Below, piece after piece: positions 1 through 8,563 of a DNA stretch of 41,807 nucleotides; positions within the stretch are counted from its first letter, which is position 1, and each line of letters opens with the position of its first letter. This DNA is from Thermoleophilia bacterium. Lineage in GTDB: Bacteria > Actinomycetota > Thermoleophilia > BMS3ABIN01. The stretch is from the NCBI GenBank assembly GCA_020053595.1, contig JAGVMV010000035.1, positions 1-41,807 of the forward strand, given 5' to 3'. The position numbers and the translations under genes are program-made. The notes beneath the pieces were generated by a model. It searched no databases. It saw nothing but the letters and a program-made list of their open reading frames with translations, and was not told where the DNA came from.

Positions 1-455
1 ACCTACAACCTGCAAGCGGCTCCCGAAAAAATAGGAAGAGGAGAGGGCGAGGCCCTGGCTCCGGACTCGGCAAGACGTCCGGCCGCGGCCATAAGGGCTT
101 CAACAGCCGGGCCGGCGGTGGCGTGCGCCCGGGCTACGAAGGCGGCCAGATGCCGCTATATATGCGGGTTGGCAAGCTGCGCGGCCCCAACAAGAAAATG
201 AGCATGCCTTTCGGACCCTTCCGCACTCACACGACAGGCGTCAATGTATTCCGTCTGGCCGAGAAGTTTGAAGCCGGCGCCGAAGTGACTCCCGATGCGC
301 TGGTCGAGAAGGGCATCATCAAGAACACCAAGATCCCGGTGAAGATTCTCGGCAACGGCGAAATCACCGTCTCGCTGACAGTCAAGGCCAATGGTTTCAG
401 CAAGTCGGCCCGTGAAAAGATCGAGGCCGCCGGCGGCAAGGTGGAGGTCATCTAG
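1..455 (+). CDS. rplO: 50S ribosomal protein L15 (uL15), 5'-truncated by the window edge
   Basis: Large-subunit protein that binds 23S rRNA late in assembly. Reading from the codon at base 3, the product begins [20 protein letters not shown] and continues with the glycine/arginine-rich [10 protein letters not shown] tail and [12 protein letters not shown] that define the L15 N-terminal half. The C-terminal half (from about GKLRGPNK to KVEVI) is the globular domain. Only about five N-terminal residues are missing. An internal ATG at 123 is not the real start, because conserved L15 sequence lies upstream of it. Its stop abuts the TTG of secY, as expected in the spc operon. Confidence 0.96.
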   Translation, partial: LQPASGSRKNRKRRGRGPGSGLGKTSGRGHKGFNSRAGGGVRPGYEGGQMPLYMRVGKLRGPNKKMSMPFGPFRTHTTGVNVFRLAEKFEAGAEVTPDALVEKGIIKNTKIPVKILGNGEITVSLTVKANGFSKSAREKIEAAGGKVEVI

Positions 456-1703
456 TTGCTAGCGTCCCTGGCAAACGCCTGGAAGATTCCGGAGCTGAGG
501 GCCAAGCTCATATTCACCTCGGCCATGATCGTTATCTACCGCTTCGGCGCCAATATCCCGGTGCCGGGTATCGACATCAGCAAGATCCAGGATTACATCA
601 GTAACAGTGGCGGCGATATCTTCAGTTTTCTCAACCTTTTTTCGGGAGGCGCGCTCAGCCGCTTCGCCGTTTTTGCCCTGGGAATCATGCCGTATATCAC
701 GGCCTCCATTATTCTGCAGCTGTTGACCATGGCCTTCCCGGCGCTCAAGGAGCTCGCCCGGGAGGGTGAGGCCGGCCAGCACAAGATCACACAGTATACG
801 CGCTATCTGACCGTAGGTCTGGCCCTGGCGCAGGCGTTCGGCTATACGGCGCTCTTCCGCTCGCAGATACCCGGCCTTGAACTGAGCGCCCTCAATTTTT
901 ATGAGATCATCATTACGCTCACCGCGGGGACCACGCTGCTCATGTTTATCGGCGAACTGATCAGCCAGCGTGGCATTGGCAACGGCATCTCCCTGCTGAT
1001 CTTCGCCAGCATAGTCTCGGGCCTGCTTCCGGGAACCATCCAACTGACGAGGATGGACCTCGTGTCCATTGTGATTATTCTGGCAGTCGGTATCGTAGTC
1101 ATCATGGGAATCGTGCTGGTCCAGGAGGGACAGCGGCGCATCCCCATCCAGTATGCCAAACGGCAGATCGGACGGCGCATGACCTCAGGTGGCAGCACAT
1201 ACTTGCCGCTGTCGATCAACATGGCTGGAGTCATCCCGGTAATCTTCGCCTCATCGGTGCTGATGCTGCCGCCGACCATGGCCAGGTTTTTCCCGCAGGA
1301 GTTCATGCAGTCGTTCGCTAACTGGATGAGTCCCTCGGAGTGGCCTTTCTGGATTCTGGAAGTGATTTTCATCATCGGCTTCACCTACTTTTACACCGCG
1401 GTACAGTTTGATCCGATGGAGCGGGCCAACGACCTGAAGAAGTATGGCGGTTTTATTCCGGGAATCCGGCCAGGCAAACCCACTGCTGTCTACCTGGACA
1501 AGGTACTGACGCGGCTGACACTGCCGGGCGCCGTTTTTCTGGCGGCGATCGCGGTACTGCCAAATATTCTGATCAAATACATGAACGTGCCGTTTTATCT
1601 GGGTGGCACCTCGATCCTGATCGTGGTCGGCGTTGCCCTGCAGACCATGAAACAGATGGAGTCGCAACTACTCATGAGGCACTACGAGGGTTTCCTCAAG
1701 TAG
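456..1703 (+). CDS. secY: preprotein translocase channel subunit SecY
   Basis: Core of the SecYEG protein-conducting channel in the cytoplasmic membrane. The 415-residue product has about ten hydrophobic helices. Family sequence includes RFGANIPVPGID near residue 30, the plug-region FSGGALSRFAVFALGIMPYI, the cytoplasmic loop EGQRRIPIQYAKRQIGRR and the late loop PNDLKKYGG-like ANDLKKYGGFIPGIRPG. The start is TTG at 456, directly after the rplO stop, with GGAGG at 444-448 inside the end of rplO, so the two genes are probably translationally coupled. In most spc operons adk follows; here the next gene is map. Confidence 0.96.
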   Translation: MLASLANAWKIPELRAKLIFTSAMIVIYRFGANIPVPGIDISKIQDYISNSGGDIFSFLNLFSGGALSRFAVFALGIMPYITASIILQLLTMAFPALKELAREGEAGQHKITQYTRYLTVGLALAQAFGYTALFRSQIPGLELSALNFYEIIITLTAGTTLLMFIGELISQRGIGNGISLLIFASIVSGLLPGTIQLTRMDLVSIVIILAVGIVVIMGIVLVQEGQRRIPIQYAKRQIGRRMTSGGSTYLPLSINMAGVIPVIFASSVLMLPPTMARFFPQEFMQSFANWMSPSEWPFWILEVIFIIGFTYFYTAVQFDPMERANDLKKYGGFIPGIRPGKPTAVYLDKVLTRLTLPGAVFLAAIAVLPNILIKYMNVPFYLGGTSILIVVGVALQTMKQMESQLLMRHYEGFLK

Positions 1704-1754
1704 AGTCGGCGGCCGGCCGGAAGGCGGGCTTGCCGGATAGGACGGGACTGGCAA

Positions 1755-2546
1755 TTGATCAATCGCAAGTCTCCAGCCCAGATAGAGAAGATCGCCCGGG
1801 CTGGCAGGATCGTCGGTGATTGCCTGGCGATGATGAAAGCCATGTGCCTGCCGGGGGTCAGCACCGCCGAGTTGGATCAGGCGGCGGAGAAGTTTATCAG
1901 GGAGCAGGGCGGTATTCCTACTTTCAAGGGATACCGGGGCTTTCCGGGCTCGATCTGCGCCTCTCCCAACGAGATGGTCGTGCACGGCATCCCCGGGGAT
2001 TACCGGGTGGCCGAGGGCGACATAATGAGTCTCGATGTGGGCGTCACCCTGAAAGGCTGGGTGGCCGACGCGGCCCTTACCGTAGAGGTGGGCGACGCCG
2101 GCCAGCTGGCAAGCCGTCTGATGGAGGTCACGGAGACCTCTCTGATGCGCGCAATTGGCAAATGCCGGCCGGGGAACCGCCTGGGGGATGTCTCCCACGC
2201 GGTGGAGGAGCATGTTGAAGCCAACGGCTTCTCGGTGGTGCGGACGCTGGTAGGCCACGGCATCGGCCGCGAGATGCACGAGGAGCCGCAGATCCCCAAT
2301 TACGGGAATCCAGGTACCGGGCCGGAGCTCAAGGAAGGGATGGTCTTCGCCATCGAGCCGATGGTAAACGTTGGCACTCACAAGGTGGTCGTGGGTGACG
2401 ACCACTGGGCCGTCTCGACGGCGGATGGCAAGTTGTCAGCCCACTTTGAGCATACGGTGGCGATAACCGCCAACGGGCCCAGGGTTTTGACTGCCGGCTC
2501 AGCCGGAGAGAAACCCGGTATGGACGCGGGCCCGTTACTGTGGTAA
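1755..2546 (+). CDS. map: type I methionine aminopeptidase
   Basis: Removes N-terminal methionine from nascent proteins; a cytosolic two-metal enzyme. The 263-residue product carries the complete pita-bread ligand set: D94 (SLDVGV), D105 (VADAAL), H168 ([12 protein letters not shown]), E201 (IEPM) and E232 (HFEHTV), with substrate-side H77 (VVHG). The start is TTG at 1755; the upstream Shine-Dalgarno is weak. A C-terminal tail of about 20 residues after the last ligand helix looks dispensable. It lies 51 bp after secY and 37 bp before infA, the usual spc/alpha junction except that adk is absent. Confidence 0.95.
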   Translation: MINRKSPAQIEKIARAGRIVGDCLAMMKAMCLPGVSTAELDQAAEKFIREQGGIPTFKGYRGFPGSICASPNEMVVHGIPGDYRVAEGDIMSLDVGVTLKGWVADAALTVEVGDAGQLASRLMEVTETSLMRAIGKCRPGNRLGDVSHAVEEHVEANGFSVVRTLVGHGIGREMHEEPQIPNYGNPGTGPELKEGMVFAIEPMVNVGTHKVVVGDDHWAVSTADGKLSAHFEHTVAITANGPRVLTAGSAGEKPGMDAGPLLW

Positions 2547-2583
2547 CATCTGCGGTTGGCCGCAAAGGCCGCGAACGGAGACT

Positions 2584-2805
2584 ATGTCACAAAAAGAAGA
2601 AGCCATAGAACTAGAGGGTGAGGTTGTCGAAGCCCTGCCGAACACCATGTTCAGGGTAAGGCTCGATAACGACCATGAGGTTCTGGCGCACATATCGGGG
2701 AAGATGAGGATGCATTACATCCGCATCCTGCCTGGAGACAGGGTGAAGGTCGAATTATCACCTTATGACCTGACACGAGGAAGGATCACTTACAGGTTCA
2801 AATAG
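2584..2805 (+). CDS. infA: translation initiation factor IF-1
   Basis: Single S1/OB-fold protein that occupies the 30S A site during initiation. The 73-residue length is typical, and the sequence shows the family blocks [47 protein letters not shown] and [11 protein letters not shown] at 2584 is preceded by CGGAG. It sits between map and rpmJ, the standard order, and is two bases from rpmJ, so the two are cotranscribed. Confidence 0.97.
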   Translation: MSQKEEAIELEGEVVEALPNTMFRVRLDNDHEVLAHISGKMRMHYIRILPGDRVKVELSPYDLTRGRITYRFK

Positions 2806-2807
2806 CC

Positions 2808-2921
2808 ATGAAAGTACGCTCATCAGTAAAAATTATGTGTGAAAAGTGCAAGCTTATCCGCCGGCACGGCAAAGTGCTGGTGATCTGCACGAATCCCAGG
2901 CACAAGCAGCGTCAGGGATAA
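2808..2921 (+). CDS. rpmJ: 50S ribosomal protein L36 (bL36), zinc-binding form
   Basis: A 37-residue ribosomal protein, short enough to be missed by length filters. It reads [14 protein letters not shown], then the basic [12 protein letters not shown], then [11 protein letters not shown]. The zinc ligands C11, C14, C27 and H32 are all present, so this is the C+ (zinc) form, not the zinc-free paralogue. It starts two bases after the infA stop and is followed 69 bp later by rpsM. Confidence 0.96.
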   Translation: MKVRSSVKIMCEKCKLIRRHGKVLVICTNPRHKQRQG

Positions 2922-2990
2922 ATGTGGCTGCGGTGATGGCGCTATTGCGCCGGTGGCGCGGCTTGTTCTGACAACCTGGAGGTTATTGGT

Positions 2991-3362
2991 TTGGCACGAA
3001 TCGCCGGAGTAAACATTCCCCGCGAGAAGCGGGTCGAAATCGGGCTCACCTATATTTATGGTGTGGGACGCTCAACCTCGTGCAAGGTCCTCGATGACCT
3101 TGAGATCAGCCGCAACACCTATGTGCGCGATCTGACCGACGAGGAGGTCTCAAAGCTCAGGGACTACCTGGACAGCAACCTGGTGGTCGAGGGCGATCTG
3201 CGGCGCGAGCGCTCGCAGAATATCAAACGGCTGATGGAGATCGGCTGCTACCGTGGGCTGAGGCACCGCCGCGGCCTGCCGGTCAGGGGCCAACGCACCA
3301 AGACCAACGCCCGCGGCCGCAAGGGACCCCGCCGTACAGTCGGCGTCAAACGCAAGAAGTAA
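2991..3362 (+). CDS. rpsM: 30S ribosomal protein S13 (uS13)
   Basis: Head protein of the small subunit that contacts the P-site tRNA and the B1 bridges. The 123-residue product begins [20 protein letters not shown] and ends with the lysine/arginine tail [15 protein letters not shown]. The central [31 protein letters not shown] is hallmark S13. The start is TTG at 2991 with a good TGGAGG nine to ten bases upstream. It heads the alpha-operon order rpsM-rpsK-rpsD-rpoA-rplQ. Confidence 0.97.
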   Translation: MARIAGVNIPREKRVEIGLTYIYGVGRSTSCKVLDDLEISRNTYVRDLTDEEVSKLRDYLDSNLVVEGDLRRERSQNIKRLMEIGCYRGLRHRRGLPVRGQRTKTNARGRKGPRRTVGVKRKK

Positions 3363-3374
3363 GCGAGGGCAGAG

Positions 3375-3770
3375 ATGGCAGCACCAAAATCAAAAGCTCG
3401 TACACGCCGCAAGGTAAAAAAGAATATTCCCGTGGGCCAGGCCCACATCAAGACCTCATTCAACAACACCATCGTTACCCTGACCGACAAGGAAGGGAAC
3501 GTGATTGCCTGGGAGAGCGCCGGTTCAGCCGGATTCAAGGGCTCGCGCAAGTCCACGCCCTTTGCCGCCCAGGTGACCGCCGATGCCTGTGCCAAGAAAG
3601 GCATGGAACACGGGCTTAAAAAGGTGGATGTTTTCGTCAAGGGTCCCGGCTCCGGCCGGGAGACCGCCATTCGCTCGCTCCAGGCCGCCGGCCTTGAGGT
3701 GATGGGCGTCAAGGACGTGACGCCGATGCCGCACAACGGCTGTCGGCAGCGCAAGAGAAGAAGAGTATAG
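3375..3770 (+). CDS. rpsK: 30S ribosomal protein S11 (uS11)
   Basis: Platform protein of the small subunit near the mRNA exit. The 131-residue sequence contains [18 protein letters not shown], the [19 protein letters not shown] core, and the C-terminal [18 protein letters not shown]. Its start at 3375 is preceded by GAGGGCAGAG. It is 12 bp downstream of rpsM and 12 bp upstream of rpsD in one transcript. Confidence 0.97.
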   Translation: MAAPKSKARTRRKVKKNIPVGQAHIKTSFNNTIVTLTDKEGNVIAWESAGSAGFKGSRKSTPFAAQVTADACAKKGMEHGLKKVDVFVKGPGSGRETAIRSLQAAGLEVMGVKDVTPMPHNGCRQRKRRRV

Positions 3771-3782
3771 GAGAGAATTCAT

Positions 3783-4403
3783 TTGGCCAAGGATACTTCA
3801 CCAGCCTGCAAGCAGTGCCGCCGCGAGGGTTTGAAACTTTACCTCAAAGGGGAGCGTTGCCTAACTGATCGGTGTTCCATCGACCGGCGCTCCTATGGGC
3901 CCGGCGAGCATGGACGCCGCCGGATCAAGCAAACCGAATATTTGACCCAGCTGCGCGAGAAGCAGAAGGCGCGCCGCTACTACGGCCTATTGGAAAAACA
4001 GTTCCACAATTATTACGAGCGGGCCAATCGCCAGACCGGCATCACCGGTGAGAATCTGCTCAAGTTGCTGGAAGTCCGGCTGGACAACGTCGTCTACCGG
4101 CTCGGCTTCGCGGTGTCCCGCAGGCAGTCCAGGCAACTGGTCATGCATGGTCATTTCATGGTCAACGGCAGGAGGGTGGATATTCCATCCTACCTGGTCA
4201 AGCCAGACGATATCGTGGCGGTAATGGCCAGCTCGTCGGCGCGTGACCTGATCAAGGAAGCCACCGACCTGACAGCATCTGTTTCACCGTGGCTGCAGGC
4301 CGATCACGACAACCTCTCCGGCAAGATTCTCAAGTACCCGGAGCGCGAGGAGATCGATGTTCCGGTTCAGGAGCAGCTGATCGTCGAGCTGTATTCCAAG
4401 TGA
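3783..4403 (+). CDS. rpsD: 30S ribosomal protein S4 (uS4), zinc-binding form
   Basis: Primary 16S rRNA-binding assembly protein. The 206-residue product keeps four N-terminal cysteines (C9, C12, C26, C31) in the spacing of zinc-containing S4. The S4 RNA-binding domain follows (LEVRLDNVVYRLGFAVSRRQ, MVNGRRVDIPSYLVKPDD), and the C-terminus VPVQEQLIVELYSK is typical. The start is TTG at 3783 following AGGAGAG. In many bacteria S4 also represses the alpha operon; nothing here tests that. Confidence 0.97.
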   Translation: MAKDTSPACKQCRREGLKLYLKGERCLTDRCSIDRRSYGPGEHGRRRIKQTEYLTQLREKQKARRYYGLLEKQFHNYYERANRQTGITGENLLKLLEVRLDNVVYRLGFAVSRRQSRQLVMHGHFMVNGRRVDIPSYLVKPDDIVAVMASSSARDLIKEATDLTASVSPWLQADHDNLSGKILKYPEREEIDVPVQEQLIVELYSK

Positions 4404-4425
4404 CGTTTTTTATCAGGCAGGGATC

Positions 4426-5457
4426 GTGAGCAACCTGGCCACGGTCCAAAACGAAGCGCTTTCAGGCGCGGGTATACAATTTTCAGACATGGAGGACGAT
4501 TTGCTGAACTTTCAGGTCCCCAAGATCACGCACGAACAGGTAAAGGACAACAAGGGCGTCTTCGTGGTGGAGCCCCTCGACCGGGGTTTCGGCCATACGT
4601 TCGGCAACTCGCTACGGCGGGTGCTTTTGTCTTCCCTCGATGGCGCGGCCGTGAGCCTGGTAAAGATAGAAGGCGTCTCGCACGAATTCTCGACCGTTCC
4701 AGGCGTCAAGGAGGATGTGACTGACATCGTCCTTAACCTCAAGCGCCTTACCTGCCTGCTCCACGGAGATCTGGACGAGGTCGAGGTACAGCTGGTCAAG
4801 AGCGGTCCGGGCGCGGCCACGGGCGCAGATATCGAGTGCCCCTCGGAGCTGGAGATCATCAACCAGGACCTGCACATCGCCAACCTTGGCAAGAAGGCCA
4901 AGCTTGAAATCACGCTGACCATCCGCCGCGGTCGCGGCTATGCTTCGGCTGAGAGCAACAAGGCCGCCGGCGCCGCTATCGGGGTCATCCCGATTGATTC
5001 GAATTATTCGCCGGTCACCCGCGTCAATTACGAGGTAGACCGGGCGCGCGTCGGACAGCGCACCGATTTTGACAAACTGACCATGGAGATCACCACCGAT
5101 GGCAGCATCACACCGGATGTGGCCCTGCGGGAGGCGGCCGGTATCCTGACCTCTAACCTGGAGATCTTCACCGGTCCCCACGAGGCCGGCGGCAGCACCG
5201 AGGAAACCGCTGAGGCGCTGCTGGAAATGCCCGCTGAGAGCAAGGGCGGCGATGACGATGTGCTAATCGAGGAGCTGGAGATAGGCGTCCGTTCCTATAA
5301 TTGCCTCAAGCGCGAAGGCATCCAGACCGTTGGTGACCTGATCAAGCGCAGCGAGGCCGAGCTGATGAACATACCTAACTTTGGTAAAAAAAGCATCGAT
5401 GAAGTCAAGGAGAACCTGAACAAGCTGGGCATGGCCTTGCGGGGTTCGGAGAGCTAA
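4426..5457 (+). CDS. rpoA: DNA-directed RNA polymerase subunit alpha
   Basis: Alpha dimer nucleates RNA polymerase assembly. The 343-residue product has the N-terminal dimerisation domain (EPLDRGFGHTFGNSLRRVLL; SLDGAAV; EGVSHEFSTVPGVKEDVTDI), a linker of about 25 acidic residues (HEAGGSTEETAEALLEMPAE), and the C-terminal domain (IEELEIGVRSYNCLKREGI; FGKKSIDEVKENL) that contacts UP elements and activators. GTG at 4426 with GGCAGGGA upstream is the best start. Some 25 residues precede the first conserved block, slightly longer than usual. Confidence 0.97.
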   Translation: MSNLATVQNEALSGAGIQFSDMEDDLLNFQVPKITHEQVKDNKGVFVVEPLDRGFGHTFGNSLRRVLLSSLDGAAVSLVKIEGVSHEFSTVPGVKEDVTDIVLNLKRLTCLLHGDLDEVEVQLVKSGPGAATGADIECPSELEIINQDLHIANLGKKAKLEITLTIRRGRGYASAESNKAAGAAIGVIPIDSNYSPVTRVNYEVDRARVGQRTDFDKLTMEITTDGSITPDVALREAAGILTSNLEIFTGPHEAGGSTEETAEALLEMPAESKGGDDDVLIEELEIGVRSYNCLKREGIQTVGDLIKRSEAELMNIPNFGKKSIDEVKENLNKLGMALRGSES

Positions 5458-5471
5458 TTATTTCGTCGGTC

Positions 5472-5494
5472 GTCCTGAGCGTAGCGAAGGATCT
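5472..5494 (+). repeat. REP-like short hairpin between rpoA and rplQ
   Basis: The 54-bp gap between rpoA and rplQ contains TCCTGAGCGTAGCGAAGGA. It folds as TCCT/AGGA, a tandem GA/GA internal pair, GC/GC and a GTA loop. From memory, this core (CTGAGCGTAGCGAAG) is a dispersed intergenic sequence seen in many unrelated bacterial genomes. Only one copy was found in this window, so its repeat status here is inferred. Confidence 0.55.
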
Positions 5495-5511
5495 GATTTG
5501 GAGAGCAAGAA

Positions 5512-5865
5512 ATGAGACACGCAAAACAGGGAAGAAAACTGGGACGCACCCCCTCGCATCGCAAGGCGATGATGGGTAACATGGTCTGTTCGCTGATCGA
5601 GCATGGCCGCATCAAGACCACGGTTAGCAAGGCCAAGGAAGCAAAGCCGCTGGCCGAGAAGATGATCACCCTGGGCAAGCGCGGCGATCTTAGCGCCAGG
5701 CGTCAGGCGGTCGCGCGTCTTCGCAGCAAGGACGCGGTGCATGCGCTGTTCGCTGAGGTGGCGCCGCGATTTGCGGAACGGCCTGGCGGGTACACACGCA
5801 TTATCCGGATCGGGCCGCGTCAGGGAGATGCGGCGGAGATGGTCTTTTTAGAGCTGGTTGATTAG
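5512..5865 (+). CDS. rplQ: 50S ribosomal protein L17 (bL17)
   Basis: Large-subunit protein near the peptide exit tunnel. The 117-residue product starts [20 protein letters not shown] and carries [29 protein letters not shown] and the closing [24 protein letters not shown], all standard L17. The Shine-Dalgarno is GGAGAG. It is the last gene of the alpha operon and is followed by an intrinsic terminator at 5893-5917. Confidence 0.97.
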   Translation: MRHAKQGRKLGRTPSHRKAMMGNMVCSLIEHGRIKTTVSKAKEAKPLAEKMITLGKRGDLSARRQAVARLRSKDAVHALFAEVAPRFAERPGGYTRIIRIGPRQGDAAEMVFLELVD

Positions 5866-5892
5866 GTTCAAGCTCAAATTTGTGTATTTAAA

Positions 5893-5917
5893 GGCGCCCT
5901 TTTTGGGCGTCTTTTTT
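5893..5917 (+). terminator. intrinsic terminator after the ribosomal operon
   Basis: GGCGCCC, a TTTTT loop, GGGCGTC, then TTTTTT. This is a seven-pair stem (one G-T pair) with a clean U-run, 27 bp after rplQ. It separates the ribosomal transcript from the ECF genes. Confidence 0.85.
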
Positions 5918-6051
5918 GTTTTGAAGGGGGGCGTACGCGAATCGGCGGGCAGGGTGTTCCCACCTTCGCGGAAGGCATCATCAATAAGAACATCCCATTA
6001 GCTTGATACAATCAGAATTTACCCGTTCCATTAAATGAGGGGAACTGCCAA

Positions 6052-6894
6052 TTGAGCACGCCCATCATCCATCTAAATAACGTTGGCTATCGCTATCCCC
6101 ATTTTGCGGAGTCCGAGGATCTCGCGCTTTCCGGGATCGATCTCCGGATAGAGGAAGGGGAGTTTGTCGGTCTGGTCGGGGCTAACGGTTCCGGCAAATC
6201 CACTCTGGCGCGATTGCTGAACGGACTGTTGCTACCGACGGCGGGCGAAGTTCGCGTCGGCGGCCTGGCGACCGCCGACACCGCGAACCTGGACAACATC
6301 CGCGAGACCGTCGGCATGGTTTTTCAGAACCCGGACAGCCAGATCGTCGCCACCAGCGTCGAGGACGACATCGCCTTCGGTCCGGAAAACCTCGGGCTGC
6401 CGGCGCATGAGGTGGAAGCACGCGTGGAAGAAGCTGCCAGACGGTTTGGCATCGAGCGGCTGCGTCAAAGCGAACCCCACTGGCTGTCCGGTGGGCAGAA
6501 GCAGCGGACCGTGCTGGCCGGTGTTGTGGCGTTGAGACCGAGGGTGCTGGTGCTCGACGAGCCGACTTCCATGCTCGACCCGCGGTCGCAGCGCCGCTTC
6601 CGCGATTTCATCGATGAGCTCTGGCGCGGCGGCACGACGATCATTTACATCACCCAGCTCATGGAGGAGATTGCGACGGCGCCGCGCCTGGTAGTCATGG
6701 CCGGCGGCAGTATCGCCTTCGATGGCGTCCCCGCGGAATTTTTCCCTGACCGCGATCTTCTGGACGCGACCGGGATGGAGCCGCCTCTGGCCGCCCGGTT
6801 AGCCGCCGGACTGGCTGCCCGTGGCTGCCAGGTGCGCCCGGCGCTTACATTGCCGGAGCTGGTGGCGAACGTCCACGCCGGGAGCCAGACCTGA
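6052..6894 (+). CDS. ecfA: ECF transporter ATPase (EcfA1-type)
   Basis: Energising ATPase of an energy-coupling-factor vitamin transporter, working as a heterodimer with the next gene. The 280-residue product shows Walker A GANGSGKST (43-51), Q-loop Q92, signature LSGGQ (145-149), Walker B VLVLDEP with catalytic E170, and an ECF-type C-terminal extension. The switch position reads YITQLMEE, so Q202 stands where ABC ATPases normally have the H-loop histidine. Start is TTG at 6052, after GAGGGG. The order rplQ-ecfA-ecfA-ecfT-truA is common in Gram-positive lineages. No S component is adjacent. Confidence 0.92.
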   Translation: MSTPIIHLNNVGYRYPHFAESEDLALSGIDLRIEEGEFVGLVGANGSGKSTLARLLNGLLLPTAGEVRVGGLATADTANLDNIRETVGMVFQNPDSQIVATSVEDDIAFGPENLGLPAHEVEARVEEAARRFGIERLRQSEPHWLSGGQKQRTVLAGVVALRPRVLVLDEPTSMLDPRSQRRFRDFIDELWRGGTTIIYITQLMEEIATAPRLVVMAGGSIAFDGVPAEFFPDRDLLDATGMEPPLAARLAAGLAARGCQVRPALTLPELVANVHAGSQT

Positions 6895-6896
6895 TT

Positions 6897-7745
6897 ATGC
6901 GCCTGGAGCTGGAAAACGTCAGCATGGTATACCAGTCGGGGACCCCTTTTTCAGCGCGGGCGCTGGAGGATGTCTCTCTGACCGTCGAGCCGGGCGAGCG
7001 CCTTGCTGTCGCCGGTCCCGTTGGCTCGGGAAAATCAACTCTGCTGGCCATTCTTGCCGGCGTGGAGACACCGACCTCAGGCCGCGTCATCCATGGCACC
7101 AGGGAAATAAGCCGCCGCCAGACACCGCCCCCCGGCAGCATCGGCCTGGCGTTTCAATCCCCGGAAAACTGCCTGTTTGAGAAGACAGTCTACAGCGATG
7201 TCTCTTTTGCGCCCCGGCGACAGGGGCTGGATGGCCAGGAAGTGCGGCGCCGTGTTGAAAATTCGCTGGCCGCCGTTGGCACGGATCCGGCAAGCATAGG
7301 CCAGAGGAGCCCTTTTTCCCTGAGCATCGGCGAGCAGCGGCGGGTCGCCCTGGCCGGGGTGTTAGCCATGGAGCCACGGGCTCTGCTGCTGGATGAACCC
7401 ACGGCGTATCTGGACCCGGCGGCACGCCGGGAGCTGATCATGCAGCTGGTCGAGCTGAACGAGCAGACCGGCGTCACCATGGTCATGGTCGGGCACGATA
7501 TGGATGAGCTGGCCCGCTTTGCCGGGCGCCTGGTCATCATCGATGGTGGCCGCAAGGTCGCCGAGGGCCGGGCTGAAAGCATTCTCACCGATTCCGCGTT
7601 GCTGGCCGGGCACAGTCTCGACCCGCCGGGAACGGTCGAGCTTTGCAGTTTGCTTAGCGCTGCCACGGGTGACCAGGTGGCGCCCGCGCTCAGCGAGGAA
7701 CAGGCGATCGAGACGTTAATGCAGATCATGGAAGGCAAGTGCTAG
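6897..7745 (+). CDS. ecfA2: ECF transporter ATPase (EcfA2-type)
   Basis: Second ATPase of the ECF module. The 282-residue product has Walker A GPVGSGKST (40-48), Q87, Walker B ALLLDEPTAYLDP with E167 and a normal H-loop H200 (VGHDMDEL). The signature is LSIGEQ (142-147), not LSGGQ. It starts two bases after the first ATPase and overlaps EcfT by seven bases, so all three are coupled. The partner lacks its H-loop histidine while this one lacks a canonical signature, so the two ATP sites of the heterodimer may be unequal. That is inference. Confidence 0.92.
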   Translation: MRLELENVSMVYQSGTPFSARALEDVSLTVEPGERLAVAGPVGSGKSTLLAILAGVETPTSGRVIHGTREISRRQTPPPGSIGLAFQSPENCLFEKTVYSDVSFAPRRQGLDGQEVRRRVENSLAAVGTDPASIGQRSPFSLSIGEQRRVALAGVLAMEPRALLLDEPTAYLDPAARRELIMQLVELNEQTGVTMVMVGHDMDELARFAGRLVIIDGGRKVAEGRAESILTDSALLAGHSLDPPGTVELCSLLSAATGDQVAPALSEEQAIETLMQIMEGKC

Positions 7746-8554
7746 CCGCCATGCAGATCAGCAACATGGTTGTCGGCCAGTTCTACCCGGGAACTTCCAT
7801 CCTGCACCGTGTAGATCCGAGGACCAAGATCATTGCCGCTTGCGCTTTCGTCATCGTACTGTTCATGGTAAACGGTTTCGAGGGTCTGGCGGTCATGGGG
7901 GCGGGCCTTGCCGCTGTTATCGCTCTTGCCGGCATACCACTCTCGTGGCTTTGGCGCGGGCTCAAGCCGGTGCTTTTTCTTCTCGTCATAACTTTCGCCT
8001 TCCAGCTGTTTCTCAGTGGTGGCGAGGAATTGTGGCGGTTGGGGCCGGTTACCGTCTACCGTGCCGGCCTGGTCCAGGGCGCCTTTCTGACCGCCAGGCT
8101 GCTGCTGCTCGTGCTATCGGGTTCCATTCTCACCTTCTCCACGCCACCGGTGCTGCTCACTGACGCCCTGGGCCGGCTGATGGAGCCACTGGCAAAATTG
8201 AAGATTCCCGCCTACGAACTGGCATTGATGATGACCATCGCACTCAGGTTCATCCCCACTCTGGTGATGGAGGTCGACCGCATCATTAAGGCGCAGAAGG
8301 CGCGCGGCGCCGTGACCTCGGGCGGCGGTTTGCTGGTCCGGGCCCGCGGCATAATGCCGGTGCTGGTGCCGCTATTCGTGATGAGTTTCCGCCACGCCGA
8401 CGAACTGGCTCTGGCGATGGAATCACGCTGCTGGCGCGGCGGCCGCGGGCGCACCATACGCCGCAAGCTGGCTTTCAGTAATAAAGATGCAGTTTTCGCC
8501 ACGGTAGTCCTTGCAGTATTAGCAGCATCTCTTTGGATGGGGAGGTTTAGATAG
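7739..8554 (+). CDS. ecfT: ECF transporter transmembrane coupling protein EcfT
   Basis: Membrane scaffold that links the two ATPases to substrate-binding S components. The 271-residue product has about five to six hydrophobic segments and two Ala-Arg-Gly motifs, at residues 188-190 (KAQKARGA) and 202-204 (RARGIM), which are the ATPase-contacting coupling-helix signature of EcfT. GTG at 7739 is favoured because GGAAGG sits just upstream; ATG at 7751 is an alternative. With no S gene beside it, this looks like a shared (group II) module. BioY at 33.4 kb is a candidate client. Confidence 0.92.
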   Translation: MLAAMQISNMVVGQFYPGTSILHRVDPRTKIIAACAFVIVLFMVNGFEGLAVMGAGLAAVIALAGIPLSWLWRGLKPVLFLLVITFAFQLFLSGGEELWRLGPVTVYRAGLVQGAFLTARLLLLVLSGSILTFSTPPVLLTDALGRLMEPLAKLKIPAYELALMMTIALRFIPTLVMEVDRIIKAQKARGAVTSGGGLLVRARGIMPVLVPLFVMSFRHADELALAMESRCWRGGRGRTIRRKLAFSNKDAVFATVVLAVLAASLWMGRFR

Positions 8555-8563
8555 ATTGACGCC

